Position numbers and translations under genes: made by a program. Of a stretch of DNA of 64,000 bases, positions 1 to 12,172 are shown piece by piece. The stretch's first letter is position 1; every line of letters begins with the position of its first letter. The notes under the pieces were generated by a model that searched no databases, was not told where the DNA came from, and worked only from the letters and a program-made list of their open reading frames with translations. This stretch comes from Endothia cerciana (taxonomy: Eukaryota; Ascomycota; Sordariomycetes; Diaporthales; Cryphonectriaceae), in NCBI GenBank assembly GCA_026119935.1, contig JALRMH010000006.1, forward strand, positions 930,001 to 994,000, given 5' to 3'.

Positions 1-1033
1 CCCCGCGCCCGCTCAAGGTTAGATCAAACTTCGTTATATTGTATATACCTGTACAACAGAAGAACCAATGAATCCTGACCGAGTGAAGCCATTACAGAAC
101 AACCACAACAACATCAATACACCCCGTATGCTCCATCTCAACACCCACAGCCTACTCCATCCCCCGCGTTCCAGAGACCCAGCGGGACGCCTGCACCATT
201 TTACGTGGCAGGTGCAGAGGTCCCGGCTTCGCAGCAGAGCTATCCGCCAAGGGATCAGGGCGGGCGTGTTCCCTCCGGCGGGAAGTCGCAGGTTGATCCT
301 ATCCAGTAAGTCTCTGCTTCCTTGCCGTATCAGTACCGTTGCAGCCCCGAGCCGCGCGTTGCTTGTGGGCGTGAGCTCCTGCATATCTTTCGAGGTGATA
401 AGGCATGAACGCTCCTCCGTGAAGTCTCGGCCCGGTTCAAGCAACGTCTTGGCTACCCTACGAACGCCTCGACCGGGTTTTGCTGACCTCGACCACAGAG
501 ATACCACCTCTCCGCCCCCAGCAAACCAGTACATCGCCTACTCACGCCCTCCCGTCCCCGGCTCCCAAGCCACCCCCTCAGCACCAGACAGCCAACCCCC
601 ACGCCGCCAATCCACCTACTCGGCCCTCCGCCCAGGGACTCAATCACAACAGCCCAGCCACCCTTACAACGCACGCCCACAATCTTACGCACCAGGCCTC
701 AACACCCAAGCGGCCCCTCAGAACGCACCACCCCAGAACCCCCAGGAACTAGCGACCTCCGTCTACGACTCACCCATAGCCCCACACAACCCGCAGTCAG
801 CGGCGACGTACTCGAGCTCGGCGTACTCGCCCGATGAGCAGCACGCCCCGAGCGCGCCGAGTTACCCTGCGCCCACCGTGCCAGGCAGTATGCTCCCCGG
901 CGGCGGCGCGCCGCCACCTCTACATCCCAGCGGGCCGGCTTATGATGCGAGGCAGGGGCTGCCGAGTCAGGGGGCCGGCGGTAGTGGAGGAGGAGCGTAT
1001 AAGCCCTACGTCCCGCCCAATCCGGCTTATTAG
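1..1033 (+). CDS. hse1: C-terminal part of probable ESCRT-0 subunit HSE1 (5' truncated by window edge)
   Basis: Only the proline/glutamine-rich tail is in the window. I read exon ends at 17 (tentative donor at 18), an exon 98-305, an intron 306-498 (GTAAGT donor, CTGAC branch, CACAG acceptor) and a last exon 499-1033. The joined frame is continuous and ends in PPNPAY. The segment with RPSGTPAPFYVAGAEVP followed by YPPRDQ resembles the tail of fungal Hse1 as I remember it. Hse1 pairs with Vps27 in ESCRT-0 and sorts ubiquitinated cargo on endosomes through VHS, UIM and SH3 domains, all of which would lie upstream. The tail is low complexity, so the name rests on one short conserved block. Another proline-rich endocytic protein is possible. 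The upstream donor GTTAGA is weak, so the 1-17 exon is the least certain part. Confidence 0.55.
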
Positions 1034-1489
1034 GCTGGTGTAGGAGAGAAAGCAGTATCTCGGATGCAAGCAATGTAAGACTGAGAGAGAGGGGGGGGGG
1101 TGGGGGGAGCAGAAATCAGAATCGAGTGGGATAGTTGAGCAGATCGAGCGAGGAGTGAAGTCCGGTTTGGGGGGGGGGGGGGCGCTGGGCCTGCGACAAT
1201 ATCCGGGCGCGTGCGTGATGAATAATGACATAGTAGCTGGCATATCACGATACCCTTAATCGGATGGCTCGCAGCTCATGTATGTGTCGTCATTGGTGCT
1301 TGTGATCTGTCCCCTAACTCCTGGTTCAACAAGACTGCACACGATGGTGCCACATGTATCTCAACGCCGCCCCTCACCATGACCGCAAGGCGTGAAGCTG
1401 CGCATACTCCCGACCGAGTCCAACCGTTCGCCTAACATGTATACACGAAATGAATAAATACCCAGGGGTGAGCGACCATCTTGCATCCC
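1034..1489. other. Intergenic region with G homopolymers
   Basis: The tail-to-tail gap between the HSE1-like gene and the SNF2 gene holds a run of 10 G at 1091-1100 and one of 14 G at 1169-1182. I see no gene in it. It should contain both polyadenylation sites. Confidence 0.6.
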
Positions 1490-4400
1490 TCACCACCTCC
1501 TACCGTAGACATCATCCTCCCGCTTCCTCTCGGGCTTCTTCCGCCTGGACTCCGCCAGGTCGCGGATCGTGTTGTCGACATCCTGAGAACCCGCGTGGTT
1601 GCCTTCGAACCTGCCGTTGTCATCATGCCGCGGCTTGAACAGGTTCAGCAGGTCCTGGAGGCTGAGCTTGAGCGCCTCCTTGTCCTTCTTCATGCCGCCC
1701 TCGATGGCGTGTAGCGCGAGCAGGCGCTTCTTCTCCTGGAGCTCGAGGATGCGCTCCTCGACCGTGTCCTTGACGGTGAGTTTATACACGACTACGTCGA
1801 CGGTCTGGGTCAGGCGGTGCACGCGGTCTATGGCCTGTTCTTCCACGAATGGGTTCCACTGCTACATGTTAGGATCCATAGCAGGACGCGATACTTTGCA
1901 TTCGAGAGCCCTTTTGAAGGAAAGGACAGGGGAAACAATAACTACAACAAGAAGAAGAAAAAAGGAGGGGGGAGGGGCGAGGGGCGAGGAAAGGCACCAG
2001 ATGCGGGAGAAGGTTTCACTCACAAACGGTTCGATTATGATGACTCGCGTCGCGGCTGTCAGATTGAGTCCCAAGGAGCCGCACTTGAGACTGCACAGCA
2101 GGATGCGCGTGTTCTTGTCGTTTCGAAGGCGGTGTAAGCTCTCCTCACGAGCGTCGTTCTTCATGCCGCCGTCGTAGCGTACGAACTTGAACCCTTCCTT
2201 TCGCAGGTATGGCTGGATCAAGTCCAGCATGGACGTGAATTGCGAGAACACGATAAACTTGTGCTCGCGAACCTCCTTGTGTAGAATATGAATAGTCTCC
2301 CGGATTTTAGACGAGCTCATTAGGTGTTTACCCTTGAGTAGTCGGTGTGGATCCCGGAGGATGTCAGATTCCTTGACATCGGACTCAGAGACACCCGAAT
2401 CGTCCACTGAGTCCTCTGTCGAGCGGTCTTGAGATTCGTCCTCTGAGTCCTCTTTCGAGCCGTCTTCAGATTCGTCCTCTGAATCCTCTCCTGACTCGTC
2501 TTCAGACTCGTCGTCGGAATCTATTATACGCCTCATGGGCTTCGGCTGCTTCGGTTTGACAAATTGAGACTCGAACTTATCGACAGACACGAAGCTGTCG
2601 TCGTCAGAATAGTCGCCTGAGTGCTGGCTGGCGTCCTCATCATTGGTAACGAAACTGCCAAGTCGACTGTTGTCCTCATCATTGGTAACGAAACTGCTGA
2701 GTTGACTGCCATCCTCATCTTCGGAGTGATGGACTGAGTCTTCGTCCCCAATCGACTCGCCCTCGCCCTCGGCATTCTCGTCGTCCGTACCACCGGCTTT
2801 CCCCAGGCGCAAGGCTCCTTGCTGGTCTTCACCAACAAGCCAGCTACCTTCAGCTTCCTCATCGTCACTGTCCAAGACGATGTTCCGCTTGCGCGGCTTG
2901 CGCTGCCTCACTTCCGTCTGGACCTTCTGCTTCTTCGGTTTTGTTGATTTCTTCTTCTTGGATTTATTTGATCCCATTACTTCAACGTACATCTCATCGA
3001 TGTTTTCGGAGCACTCAGCGCAGTGAACATCGCCACGTGCTGAGGCGTCTCGGGGCAGCTCCCGAAGACACATCTCGCATTTCTGCATCTCGATGCCCAT
3101 ACCTCCAAAAGCGTCTGCAAGGTCATCAACGCTGGTGTCAGCACTCCTCCGGTGAGCTGTATCGGTAGCCAGGGCGTCTTCGTCTTTGGTGAGCTTGCTC
3201 GACACCAGGCTCGGGTGGTTGCAAGCTTGCCGCAGCCGAAGAAGCAGTACTAAAGCATTGGCGTAGTTGACCTTGTTCTTCATCATGGCCTCCAGGCTTT
3301 TATCGGCTCGTTCCGCCAGCTTGTCATAGAACTTGCGCTCGGCAGGTGAGAAGTCCGTCGCGACTGGGACGATCTTGCGCTCTGTGATCTTGAAGGCTGA
3401 CGTCGGGCCTTCAGTCTGTCCATCCTTGGCAGCCGCTTCAAGAGCCTTCTTGCCACCCGGCAGCAATGCACCCTCTTCTTTCAAGATGTCCTTGGTCCTT
3501 CGCTTCATGAAAGACCGCAACAGCGCGTGAAGTCGGCCGAGCGCGATGTGACCATTGCCATTTTTCATGGGCTTGTCGATGTTGTCCTTCCAGTGCGTTA
3601 TACTGTCGTAGGGCGAGATCCGTAGGTACTGGACCAAGCTCTGCAGTTCATCAAGATTGTTCTGCATGGGCGTACCCGTCAGGCACCACCTAAACTCCGA
3701 TTGCAGTGCATAGCACGCCTTCGTGGACTTGGCGTTTCGGTTCTTGATGGTGTGCGCCTCATCGAGGATAACGCGGTACCAATGGATGCCGAAGCACCCT
3801 GCCTTGAGGTTGTCTGTGGAGTGGCCGTGCTCGGAGACCAGAATCTGGTAGGTGGTGATGACGACGTCGTAATTAGCGAGGTCTTGAAACCTCTTCGTGC
3901 GGTTCGTGCCGTGATGTACGCAGACGCTGAGCTGGTGAGTTTTGGTCACCTTCTCCTTGATCTCCTGCTCCCACTGCCGGATCAGTGCGAGCGGTGCCAC
4001 AACGAGCGTGCCCCTCTCCACACCGCTGAGGCTCTTCTTCCATCCCGGATCGTCCCTGTTGGGTCTTGGGTTGCTGATGATGAGCGAGATGGACTGTAAT
4101 GTCTTGCCGAGACCCATGTCATCCGCCAGAATACCACCCTTGGGGACCTTGCCGCTCTTCACGGGGCCAAGCTCGCGACCCCTCATCCACTTGACACCCT
4201 CGACCTGGTGGGGCAACAGCTTGACCTTGATGCCCTCCAGCGTACCGTCGTCTAAATTGGTCTTGGCCTCTTCTTCGCCCTCGTCATCTTCCATGCCACC
4301 TTCCAGCAGCGCCTTGAGATCCTCGTTCGCCTTGGCAGGGTCCGTGTAGAAAGTCTGATCGTTCAAGGCAGCGTGTCCTTGAGGAGCCCTGTAGTACGAC

Positions 4401-4849
4401 GACTGAACATACTTGGGTTCGGGCAGCATGGCACCGGGGCCCAGGGAGCTGAAGAGCTGAGGGCTCGTCGACGACTGCATCTCGCTGGGCTTGCACGCCG
4501 GTGGGTTGTGGTCTCGGTGGTGCTCGGGTCGGTTCTTGGGCTGGTAGAATAGATGATTCGAGGCGTTGACTGCCTTCTGCTTAAGACTAGACATCAACTT
4601 CCCCGGCTTGCCAAAGAGGTGAGGATCAGGCTGGCCGATGCCCACGGAGTTGAGGGTCCTGTACGCGGGCGCCTGCGCGGGGCTGCTCGTGAGATCGATA
4701 ATCTCGCCGGGCGGGTTCGGCGTGGGCTTTGAGGGCGACTTATAGGACGAAGGCGTGTCGGCGTCGTGGAGGGACATGTTGGCGGCCTGAGAGCTTATGA
4801 CCTCGAGATCATCGTCGCTGAAGGAACTAGTACGCGCGAGTCGCGCCAT
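1490..4849 (-). CDS. SNF2-family DNA-dependent ATPase, Rad5/Rad16/ULS1-like, with a degenerate zinc site
   Basis: Two exons, 4849-2024 and 1858-1490, give 1064 residues. The intron 1859-2023 has a GTGAGT donor, CTAAC branch and GCAG acceptor and joins VIIIEPF to WNPFVEEQAIDRVHRL, which restores helicase motif VI exactly. The ATPase half carries GILADDMGLGKT (about residue 243), the DEAH box in DEAHTIKN (about 362) and LTGTPMQNN. The helicase C half starts around MSSSKIRETIHIL. Between the halves lies a long acidic, serine-rich insert with a pair of CxxC motifs (CEMC and CAEC, near residue 590). This is where Rad5/Rad16 proteins carry a RING finger; here a full C3HC4 set is not visible. The family remodels chromatin or displaces proteins from DNA in repair and SUMO-linked control. 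The family call is secure; the subfamily is not. Confidence 0.9.
2640..2705 (-). repeat. In-frame tandem repeat in the SNF2 acidic insert
   Basis: Two adjacent copies of about 39 bp encode SFVTNDED twice, separated by a short spacer. A further acidic stretch at about 2370-2520 repeats SEDES-like units. These lie in the disordered insert between the two helicase lobes, where length changes are probably tolerated. Confidence 0.75.
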
Positions 4850-6412
4850 TTTGATAGCCGATGAGGTGTGAGGCTGGCTGAAACGGGGAATACGGTCGTG
4901 GAGGCTCGGTGTGCTGAGTTCAGCTGTGTTCGGTCTCCTGTACGTCTTTGTTGGCAGCCTGCCTGGGTCCTTCCTGACTTGGCGAACAGCCCAGTGAATG
5001 CTGGATGTGGTAAAGTATGCCTCGTTGCTGCAGACAGGTCACCTTTGCCAGCAATGCAGGCACGCGTGTCGCGTCTCGAGAATGCAGGCTGAGCTGGCTC
5101 TAACCACAGTGTTGGAGGGGCAGATGCAGAACCGATTGAGTGGTGGTCAGGGCCCCGTCAGAAGTAAACGATGACATAATTGGGGGCCCGTTGCCCAGCA
5201 GCCACGCCACACCATAGTACGACCCTGTACCAGGCCTGCCACAGGCGGCTGAGTCGTCCGAGACCCGCAGCGTGTGAGATCCTGGTCTCCCACTCTCCGC
5301 CTATCTCACAACCTCAAGTGCACGTGTCTGCTTCGAATTTGCCAGTCTTTGCAAACACACTCGTGTCTTCCCTGCCCCAGGGAATTCGCCATGGCCAGAA
5401 CTCCCAGTTATTGACTCGCGGATACTGGCTCAAAACCACCTGGCAGAACCGCCCTTCCGGCGCTGGACCATTCCAATGGAGAACCTCCGGATGGCTGGGT
5501 CAGACTGGGGGGCCGATCCCGACAAAATTGTTGCACAACTTGCTATTGAAATGGCCAGTAGACCCTTGATCTGGACTTATCTGGTTTACGACTACGGTGG
5601 AGACTAGACCACTTCAAAGAAATTGCCCTTGTGGCCTGAAATAACAAATGCGTGAAACAGTGAAAGAAGAAGAAGGTGACAAGGGGACATAAGGTGGGGG
5701 CAGTGGTGCAAATCGCAGGTATTGGCAGTGGAATGGTGAAGACGAAGCCTTGAAGAAAGGAAAGAGGTGTGCCTGCCCTCAGCACTTTCGTGTGGGCGAG
5801 TTGGAATGGAAGCTCTTAAGGACGTCGCAAAGCATTGAGTGTCGCAGACTGATGTGGCAGCTCGAACCAGTAGAGGGCGTCAGGCACCCAAGGGAAAGGA
5901 GAGTGAGAATGCCTAGGCTGTTCTCAAAGGAGCAAGGCCGAGTAGCTGGGTTGGTATTGCCGAGTACTTGTACTGAGCTATGAAGTCTCAGTCGGGCAGC
6001 ACATTTGGCGTTTATTAGAGTCTGAGGCTGTCCTGATTTTGGCGATGATCTGGGAAGGTTGAAAGCGGCGAAAAGCTATGTCCGCTGGTATCAGCAGCAA
6101 GACGTCAAGCTGTCAGGAGAAGAGGAGCAGAGGGAGGCATTGATTGGGAAAGATGTAACGGGGGCAAGGAAGGAAGGAAGCCACAGCGTCGCCTCGCAAG
6201 GCTAGTATCAAGGCCAAAGAGAAGAGTTCATGATGAGGCGTGAAGACAACAAGCACAGAGTTTACCCCACATCCTCTTTTCCAAACTGCCAAGAAGAACC
6301 GATGCGAAGAGGTTCAGATTTCAATACAAGACAAGACCACCGCAAAGGTACTGCCTCTCCTGCATGCCACAGCGTGGTGCAAATGCCCTTGCAATTCTAG
6401 GTGCTATGCTGC
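4850..6412. other. Intergenic region, no gene seen
   Basis: This 1.5 kb holds the promoter of the SNF2 gene and the downstream region of the Yrb30-like gene. The open frames in it (for example 5180-5569 on the plus strand) have no recognisable composition, domain or splice pattern, and I see no tRNA or repeat. Confidence 0.5.
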
Positions 6413-8345
6413 TCACTTGGTAGGGGTATCAGTATAAGGGTCAAAACCAACGCGCCTCTTCGCCTCATTCCTCGCCTTCCACCGCTCCTCCCCCTGCAAT
6501 CCCGTGGTGGAGGTCTCCTCCAAGAAAAACGACAGGATGTAATCCGGAATGGACAGGTGTGCTGCCTGCTGAAACTCCTGTAGGCTGGTGAGCCGGATCA
6601 GCATCTCCATCAGCGATAGCGACGAGGTGATCGAGCCAAAGGGCGACCGCGCCATGAAGTTAGCATCACGCTGGGCGTGTGGCTTGTCGACTTCTCGAGA
6701 CGTTGTTGGAGCGCCGGAACGGCCGGTGACGTCGGTCGTGGAGAGATTCTTCATTTGTGCTAGGAGGTTTGCGTCGAGTGACGAGCGTTGCGAGGTTGTG
6801 GGCCGTGCCTGCTTGGTCATGGGCACGGAGTCCTCATCCTCGGGGTTGTCCTCGACTTCATCTTCTGGGTCGGATGATGACTCATACTCATCGTCTTCTG
6901 TGAAGACCTCAAGGGCCAGCCACTCGGGGTCGAGGTGCGGTGGAAGGTGCATCGCAAGAGGGTGTTGCTGCCTTGCTGAAGCCGCCGTGGTCTCAGCCCT
7001 GGCCTGGGAAGGCTCACTCTCTTCCCGCAGCTGACGGTCGATTTCGTCTTGTTCATCTGATGTGATGCTATCCGAGTCTTCGATAGATCTCACTGGCACC
7101 ATAATTTGCTCGGAAATGTCGGCGGCAGTCGGAGCCCTCACGTCCCGCTTCAATAGAAGGATAGGATTGTTGCCAGCCTCGTCAGTGTTGCCAATGTTCA
7201 AGATCCTCCCACTGTCAGTATAGAAAATCTTGGCCACCTGGTGGATGGGAATTGATTCTCGTATACCCGCCCGCGGCATATCATCATAGGGGTAAGTCCT
7301 CGAGTCCTCCTCATGCACCCTCCCATCGTCTAGGTCTTCAATAATTTCAAGATGGTAAGAATACTCATCTGGTCTGCCGAACATCTGATGGTCTGAAGAG
7401 GCGGGATCCCGGCCGGGGACGAGAGAGCTTGCGGTGCGTGGAACGTAGCCCAGTGTATGGTCGAAGTGCCAGTCCATGGGTGTCCTGCAGAGCGTCACCC
7501 GAGCCTTGTGCACTACTTCCTGCCATATCGGTCGTCTTTCGCCAGCTCCGAAACCGTATGGTTCATCTTTCAGGGGAGTCCCGGACCGAGATGCGTCGGG
7601 GGTGGCTGGTCTGGGAGGCTCTGGCTTGCCTCGCTGTGGTGGAACGCTGGTATGACCGACGAATAGCATGTAGAGAGACAAGAAGAAAGATGGACCGATC
7701 TGAACAGGTCTAGTGGGATCCCGCGCGAATTGGGTGTCGCCAAGATTTAGAAAGAAGCTGGCCTGAAGGAAACGCGAAGGAGAGATGCCGGACGGCAGCG
7801 ACGAGGCGAATGTTTCGCCTGAAGCGGTGATGGCCAGCTGCAACGTGGGTATGTCCTTCTCGATTTTTGCCAAGAGCGCCTTGATGTCGCGGATGATGGC
7901 CAGGAGTTCAGCGTGGTGGGCTTCATCCGTCGCGGCCGTGATCCCAAGTCGACGAGAGCCTTCCTCCGCGAGCGCGGCATTCTCGAGTCGCTTGCCGAGA
8001 ACAACAGTATCGCGATGCAGCGACTTTGCCAACGGGACGGCCGATTCCAAGAACACATTGCCGCGCCCAGACCTATTCCCTGGTCAGCGACCTGATCTCG
8101 TGTCCAGTAACAAGTACCTGTATGACTCACTTAAATTCTATCAAGTCTATGACCGGTGACAAGATCTTGATCTTGCTGTCCAGTTGGTCCTGCAATGACT
8201 TGAGCTCGGTGCGGACTGCGCGGTCGTCGATGGTCTTGAGCAGCCTGGAGCACTGCCCGATGGCATAAGTCGAGGTCAGGGCTATGCCACTGCGAATGGC
8301 ATAGTTGACGGCCTGCGCGCCGAGCCGGGCCAGGAGGGCGTCCAT
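6413..8345 (-). CDS. yrb30: RanGTP-binding protein, Yrb30-like
   Basis: Exon 1 is 8345-8131 and exon 2 is 8072-6413, giving 624 residues. The 58-bp intron 8073-8130 has a GTGAGT donor, GCTGAC branch and ATAG acceptor, and joins DLIEF-K to SGRGNVFLESAVPLAKSLH, a junction I recognise from fungal members of this family. The start at 8345 gives a hydrophobic amphipathic N-terminus (ALLARLGAQAVNYAIRSGIA). The middle is a conserved globular region around residues 70-340, followed by an acidic linker. The end contains a compact helical segment (LSLMEMLIRLTSLQEFQQ) and finishes in FDPYTDTPTK. Yeast Yrb30 binds RanGTP and slows its GTP hydrolysis; a similar role is inferred. It is divergent from the eRF3 gene and about 800 bp away. 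Confidence 0.75.
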
Positions 8346-9142
8346 TTCCGGGCCAGTCTGGCTCAGGACCCCTTGGTTGCGTTGGGTTGTCTGGCGTTGC
8401 GATCTTTTGGGCTCCCCGTGTGTATGCCTCCAGGTGGGAATCTGATATCACCTCATGGCTGCTTCAGGAAGAAATGTATAAGATACCTCACCTTGGTGCT
8501 GGAGCCAACCTCAGGACAAAGCTTGGTCTGCTTGCCTGGTCTCTTTTTCACCGTGATGAGATGCTCTCCTAGCAGGTAGACAGCGTCGCACCCTATCACA
8601 TCTCCTGCAGGTGTGGGTAGAACAGTGTTAGTAACCAGTCACAAGGTTGAATCCCCTTGGGCAGCTACAGTGGCAGTCCTAGCCCACCATGACGCTACGG
8701 TGGGGCACCTGTTCCCACCTCTGAACAGGCCCCTTCTGCCGTTCTCCAACTAGAGATCTCGACGCCACACCAAATTCTACCACAATCGACCCCCAACCCA
8801 TTGCCGAAATTCATACCATCATCAAGGCTGGGAGGACGAAGGTGCTCAGGCAGCAGTCAGACACCCAGCTCTCTGAGTCACCATCTCTCCTGCGCAGCCC
8901 TGGGTCTACTATAGATCATCCTGAACAGGACCCGGTTGCCCTGACAGCCCAACTGCCGACCTCAATCCCTGCGTCGAGATTGAAGTGCTTTCTTTAAAGA
9001 CCCGCCCTAAACCACCCCACCGTGTCGAGTCTCGCAGCCCCACCACGCAGAACCTCCTGTCTGACTTGCACCCCTCCGTTCGACCTTGGATCCCGTTCTC
9101 TACCGCACCATCCGTTGCAACAACCCATCAACCACACCCGCA
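8346..9142. other. Divergent promoter region between the Yrb30-like and eRF3 genes
   Basis: The sequence near 8990-9142 is rich in C and CCACC-type pyrimidine tracts, as is common for leaders of highly expressed fungal genes. No other gene is visible. Confidence 0.45.
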
Positions 9143-11483
9143 ATGTCGAACCTCAACTCATGGGAGGACGACCCTGCTGCCCAGGATGAGAACCTGGCGC
9201 AGCAGGCCCAACAAATGAACCTGGGCAACAACCAAGGCCAGCAGTCGTTCCGCCCCGGTGCTTCGACCTTCACGCCTGGCGCAGCTTCTTTCCAGCCGGG
9301 CCAGCCCTACGGAGGTGGCTATGGCATGCCTCAATATCAGCAGGGCTACTACGGCGGGAACCAACAGGGCTACTACCCCCAGTACGGCGGTCAACAGGCC
9401 TTCAGCCAATACGGAGGACAAGGAGGCTACGGCAACAGCTACGGGCAGCAGGGTCAGTACAACCAGGGCTACGGTGAGGACCCCAACAGGAATTATGACC
9501 CCTACAAGGAGGCAATCCGCTGACTTGTACACAGGCCAGTACCAGAACTACCAACAGGGACAGCAGCAGCAGCAGTTTCAACAGCAACAACAAGCCCCCA
9601 AGCAGACCCCCACCATTGCTAAGCGACCGAACGACGCCGCCGCATCATCTGACCCTAACGCCAAGGTGACAGTTGCGAAGGAGGGCGGGACCAAGGTTCT
9701 GAGCATCGGAGGCGACGCCCCCAAGCCGAAGGCTAAGGTCCTGACGATTGGTGGTACGGCACCTGCCAAGGAAGAGCCCAAGGAGGACGCTGCTGCAGAG
9801 ACCAAGGGGGAGGCCAAGCCTGAAGAGGGTGCTAAGGTCACCGCCGCGAAGGCTATCGAGAAGACAGGCGAGAAGGCTGGCTCCGATAAGGCGGCCTCCG
9901 GAAAGACATCGCCCACGCCCTCCTCCGGGCGCAGCAGCCCTTCACGAGCTGGCGCAAAGGCCGCAGCTCGCGATGCTGCCGCGGTCGAACAGGAGCAGAG
10001 CGCTGATGTTGACGATGAGACCCTGAAGGAGATGTACGGCAAGGAGCACGTCAACATCATCTTCATCGGCCACGTCGATGCTGGCAAGTCGACTCTTGGT
10101 GGTGCTATTCTTGTCCAGACGGGCATGGTGGACCAAAGAACGCTCGAGAAATATAAGAGGGAAGCCAAGGAGATGGGCCGTGAGACATGGTACCTGTCAT
10201 GGGCGCTGGATCTTACAAATGAGGAGCGGTCAAAGGGCAAGACTGTCGAGGTTGGTCGTGGGTTTTTCGAGACCGAAAAGCGCAAGTACAGTATCCTGGA
10301 CGCGCCTGGCCACAAGACTTATGTGCCAAACATGATCGGCGGTGCTTCGCAGGCAGATGTTGGCATTCTTGTCATCAGGTAAGCGTGATCCCAGCGGAGC
10401 CATTAGGCGGTTTGGGAACGGCGAGCATCTTCGCTCACATGTGTACAGTGCACGAAAGGGTGAGTACGAGACCGGTTTTGAGAAGGGCGGTCAGACTCGA
10501 GAGCACGCCATGTTGGCCAAGACACAAGGTGTCAACAAGTTGGTTGTCGTCATCAACAAGATGGACGACCCGACGGTGGAGTGGTCCGAGGACCGTTACA
10601 AGGAGTGCACAACCAAGCTTTCAGTGTTCCTCAAGGGTACGGGGTACAACCTGAAGACCGACGTCTTCTTCATGCCCATGGCTGCCCAGTCCCTGATGAA
10701 CATCAAGGACAGGATACCTGACGGAGTCTGCCCTTGGTACAACGGCCCATCCTTGCTCGAATACTTGGACGGCATGCAGGCCCTGGAGCGCAAGCTCAAC
10801 GCCCCGTTCATGATGGCCGTTGCTGGAAAGTACCGCGACATGGGCACCATGGTGGAGGGGCGTGTCGAGGCTGGTGTCGTGAAGAAGGGCATGAGCCTCA
10901 TCATGATGCCCAACAAGGCCAAGATTGATGTTGCGGCCGTGTATGGCGAGCAAGAAGATGAAGTCACGATCGCGCAGTGCGGTGACCAAGTACGAATGCG
11001 GCTCCGTGGCATAGAGGAAGAGGACATTCTACCTGGTTTCGTGCTCTGCTCACCAAAGCGTTTGGTGCACTGCGTCAAGCAGTTCGAGGCACAAATCCGC
11101 ATTCTCGATCTGAAGTCCATCTTGTCGGCCGGCTTCAACTGCGTGCTGCACGTGCACGCCGCCATCGAGGAGGTCACTTTTGCGGCACTATTGCACTCTC
11201 TGCAAAAGGGTACCGGCCGCAAGAGCAAGAGGCCACCAACACATGCCAAGAGGGGTGATAGCATCATCGCCCGCATGGAGGTTACGGGTGCTTCAGGCGC
11301 AGTGTGTATTGAGAGGTTCGAGGACTACCCGCAGATGGGTCGATTCACCTTGGTAAGTGACAGCCGGCTTCCGACTACGACACCTCTCGTCCACTCGAGT
11401 GCTAACTTTACGTGCAGCGTGACCAAGGACAGACGATCGCCATCGGCAAGGTCATCAAGCTGATTACTACTGACGCAGCTTGA
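9143..11483 (+). CDS. SUP35: Eukaryotic release factor 3 (eRF3/Sup35), translation termination GTPase
   Basis: Four exons, 9143-9473, 9535-10378, 10449-11352 and 11418-11483, encode 714 residues. The introns (61, 70 and 65 bp) have GTGAGG, GTAAGC and GTAAGT donors. Residues 1 to about 150 are rich in Q, G, Y and N, with repeats such as GGNQQGYYPQYGG and a run of Q, the layout of the yeast prion domain. An acidic/lysine-rich, alanine-rich M region follows to about 260. The EF-1alpha-like GTPase begins with GHVDAGKST (residue 289), then DAPGHKTYV and NKMD, and the protein ends KVIKLITTDAA. eRF3 binds eRF1 and couples GTP hydrolysis to peptide release in the cytosol. The first intron interrupts the prion-like domain between two glycine-tyrosine repeats; without splicing the frame stops 17 codons later. 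Confidence 0.96.
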
Positions 11484-12172
11484 ATGCCTTCGGACACGGA
11501 GCAGAAGAGGCGTAGATGTGGGATCCATGATGATTTGGGAGGAGACGAAGGAGATCTGAAGCATTTGGCAGGCTAGATAGACTATCAGAGAGAGGTAAAG
11601 TCGTGGAGAGCCTCTGTATTGCCGAGCCATATGCATCTGCCAGTAACACGCTGGCATGATCGCGGCGTGGGCGAAATAAAAGTTGTGATCTCGTGCGAAG
11701 CCTGTTCTGAGGGTCATCGCCAACTATGAATATTATGAATATCCCCTTACCAATAACGCTCACGAGATGTTCCGCCCAGGGATAATACTCTTCCGCACCG
11801 CACCAGCTTGCCCCGGCCCGCACAGGCCCTGGGGGGCCGCTTACGATCTGATCTGACGCGGGGAAGAGAGAGGCAGGGATCCTCTATGTAGGCGTGGATC
11901 CGATGCCGCCCTTGCTAGGGGCTTAGGCCCAGGCCCAGGCAACTGGAGAATGGGGGGGATTGTGGGGGATGGCACCATTGGCAAACCGATCTTCGCATGC
12001 CAATAAGTGAAACTTATCTTCGGCCTTTTGTAACCGACGCATTTCACATCAGCTTCATTTCACGACCTCCGCCGCCCAGTACTCTGCCCAGCTTCTGGCC
12101 CCTGTGAGTTGCACGTCGACAGCAACCCCCCCTCAAGACTCAAGCTGAACTTCGCGCCCAGCAGTCTCCAAG
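11484..12172. other. Intergenic region, no gene seen
   Basis: It contains the 3' flank of eRF3 and the promoter and leader of the carrier gene. Short open frames on the minus strand show no recognisable product. Confidence 0.5.

Noticed and set aside
5180..5569. 129-codon plus-strand frame upstream of the SNF2 gene
   Set aside because: No family motif, signal peptide or splice pattern; it lies in promoter sequence.
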